Made by a program: the position numbers and the translations under genes. From the NCBI GenBank assembly GCA_947038745.1, contig CAMQXE010000102.1, forward strand, positions 1 through 5,566: a stretch of DNA of 5,566 nt, in the 5' to 3' direction. Source of the stretch: an uncultured Propionibacteriaceae bacterium. Its GTDB lineage: Bacteria > Actinomycetota > Actinomycetes > Propionibacteriales > Propionibacteriaceae. Position 1 is the first letter of the stretch. Every line of letters starts with the position of its first letter. Below, in pieces: positions 4,726 through 5,566 of the stretch. The notes below the pieces were generated by a model that had not been told where the DNA came from, made no database searches, and was given only the letters and a program-made list of their open reading frames with translations.

Positions 4726-5566
4726 TTAGACGTTTTCCGCGTTAGCAGCGAAAGTCGTGCAGACATTCGGGTTGCCAGCCTTGTATCCCTTAGCTACCCA
4801 GTACTGACGCTGGGCGCTGCTTCCGTGGGTCCAGCCTTCTGGAGAAACCCCGCCTGTGGACTGAAGCTGGATATGGTCATCACCGACAGCTTTAGCAGCC
4901 GACACGATGTTATTGAGATCGTCTTGTGACAGCGCCGCAATTGCAGAGTTCTCCAATAGCGGAGCGTTCTTCATCGCAGCCCCAGCGAAGCAGTCTGCCT
5001 GTAATTCCAACCGCACCTGGCCAGAACCTGGGCCAGTACCGCCCATTTGATTAGCGCGTGACATATCGCCAGTTAGGTCAGAAATATAGTGACCAAATTC
5101 GTGAGCTAGCACGTAGAACTCTGCGCCGTAGCCGTCTTTGGTACCCAACTGGGCAAAGAGCTGACGTAGGAAGGCAATGTCTAGGTAGACCGTCTTATCA
5201 CCGGGGCAGTAGAACGGGCCTACCTGCGACGATGCTGTACCGCAGGCGGTCTGCACCTGGCCACTAAATGGTTTCATCGCGATCTGCTCATAGCCATTGA
5301 TCTGCGTGGCCCAGTAGCTCTGGATGGTATTGACATAAGCAACCCAGCGGCAATTCTGATCATTCTTAAGATCAGCGCCGGTACGGCACTGCGCATAAGC
5401 GTTCGACGTCGGCGCTTGCGGGTTCTGCGAACCCGTGGTGGCCCCTAAAAGATCGCTAGGGTTGAAGCCGAAAAACAGCGACAAAATAAGAACGAGGATG
5501 CCACCGACACCACCGACGGCGATACCTGTTCCACGTCCGCCGCCACTCGAGGGCTGGACCTGTGAC
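4726..5566 (-). CDS. Neutral zinc metallopeptidase, YpfJ family (5' end outside window)
   Basis: The frame is open from the TAA at 4726-4728 to the right edge, giving at least 279 residues; the true start lies beyond 5566. A TTG at 5482-5484 could be read as a start, but upstream codons continue the family pattern: a Gly-rich basic stretch (SSGGGRGTG) and then a membrane helix (IAVGGVGGILVLILSLFFG), followed by FNPSDLLG. The protein is thus membrane-anchored with its catalytic domain outside. HEFGH (5089-5103) is the zinc-binding HExxH with the catalytic Glu, in VLAHEFGHYISDLTG. Downstream, RLELQADCFAG supplies the expected third zinc ligand (Glu of LELQAD). CGT/YCPGDKTVYLDIAF and the C-terminal THGSSAQRQYW...KGYKAGNPNVCTTF are also family signatures. 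Six cysteines in the exported part suggest disulfides. One oddity is Tyr after HEFGH, where relatives often have His. Substrates of this family are not known to me. Confidence 0.93.
   Translation of the reverse strand, partial: SQVQPSSGGGRGTGIAVGGVGGILVLILSLFFGFNPSDLLGATTGSQNPQAPTSNAYAQCRTGADLKNDQNCRWVAYVNTIQSYWATQINGYEQIAMKPFSGQVQTACGTASSQVGPFYCPGDKTVYLDIAFLRQLFAQLGTKDGYGAEFYVLAHEFGHYISDLTGDMSRANQMGGTGPGSGQVRLELQADCFAGAAMKNAPLLENSAIAALSQDDLNNIVSAAKAVGDDHIQLQSTGGVSPEGWTHGSSAQRQYWVAKGYKAGNPNVCTTFAANAENV

Noticed and set aside
5482..5484. TTG as the start codon of the zinc metallopeptidase
   Set aside because: The same frame continues upstream to the window edge and encodes the membrane helix and Gly-rich basic N-terminus expected in this family, so this codon is an internal Leu.

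Overview
The window reads as an ordinary stretch of chromosome from an actinobacterium, by eye a little above half G+C. The evidence is a mycobacterial/actinomycete-style acetyl-CoA hydrolase/transferase, a YpfJ-type zinc metallopeptidase with an N-terminal anchor, a lipoprotein that appears to be translated from a leaderless mRNA, and an SPFH/NfeD pair with an Ala/Pro-rich tail. The moderate G+C makes a relative of Arcanobacterium, Trueperella or Actinomyces plausible, but this is inference and no marker gene is present to settle it.

Layout, left to right: (1) the last 44 codons of an unrecognised plus-strand gene (1-136), converging with (2) an unrecognised 136-aa minus-strand gene (139-549), their stop codons only 2 nt apart. 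(3) A large perfect palindrome with flanking arms (572-631), the probable terminator of (4) an SPFH/band-7 membrane protein (633-1844). That gene is preceded by (5) a short NfeD-family protein (1856-2317); the two form a tight minus-strand operon in which the nfeD stop codon overlaps the SPFH Shine-Dalgarno. (6) A 112-bp divergent intergenic region, then (7) a plus-strand lipoprotein of unknown function (2430-3362). (8) A strong 17-bp hairpin between convergent genes (3382-3429). (9) A minus-strand CoA-transferase (3440-4675), and (10) a minus-strand zinc metallopeptidase that runs off the right edge (4726-5566), 50 nt upstream of the CoA-transferase and in the same orientation.

The nfeD-SPFH pair is the one clear functional unit: NfeD and SPFH proteins are commonly encoded together and are thought to act together at the membrane. 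The lipoprotein and the metallopeptidase are also envelope proteins, so four of the five recognisable proteins act at or outside the membrane, but nothing in the sequence ties them into one system. The CoA-transferase belongs to short-chain acyl-CoA/acetate metabolism. There is no RNA gene, CRISPR array, insertion sequence or phage gene that I can see, and no gene-free stretch over about 115 bp. I found no convincing undescribed system. The most useful second looks are the leaderless start of the lipoprotein, the nested palindrome behind the SPFH gene, the unidentified small protein at 139-549, and the long repeat-bearing tail of the SPFH protein.
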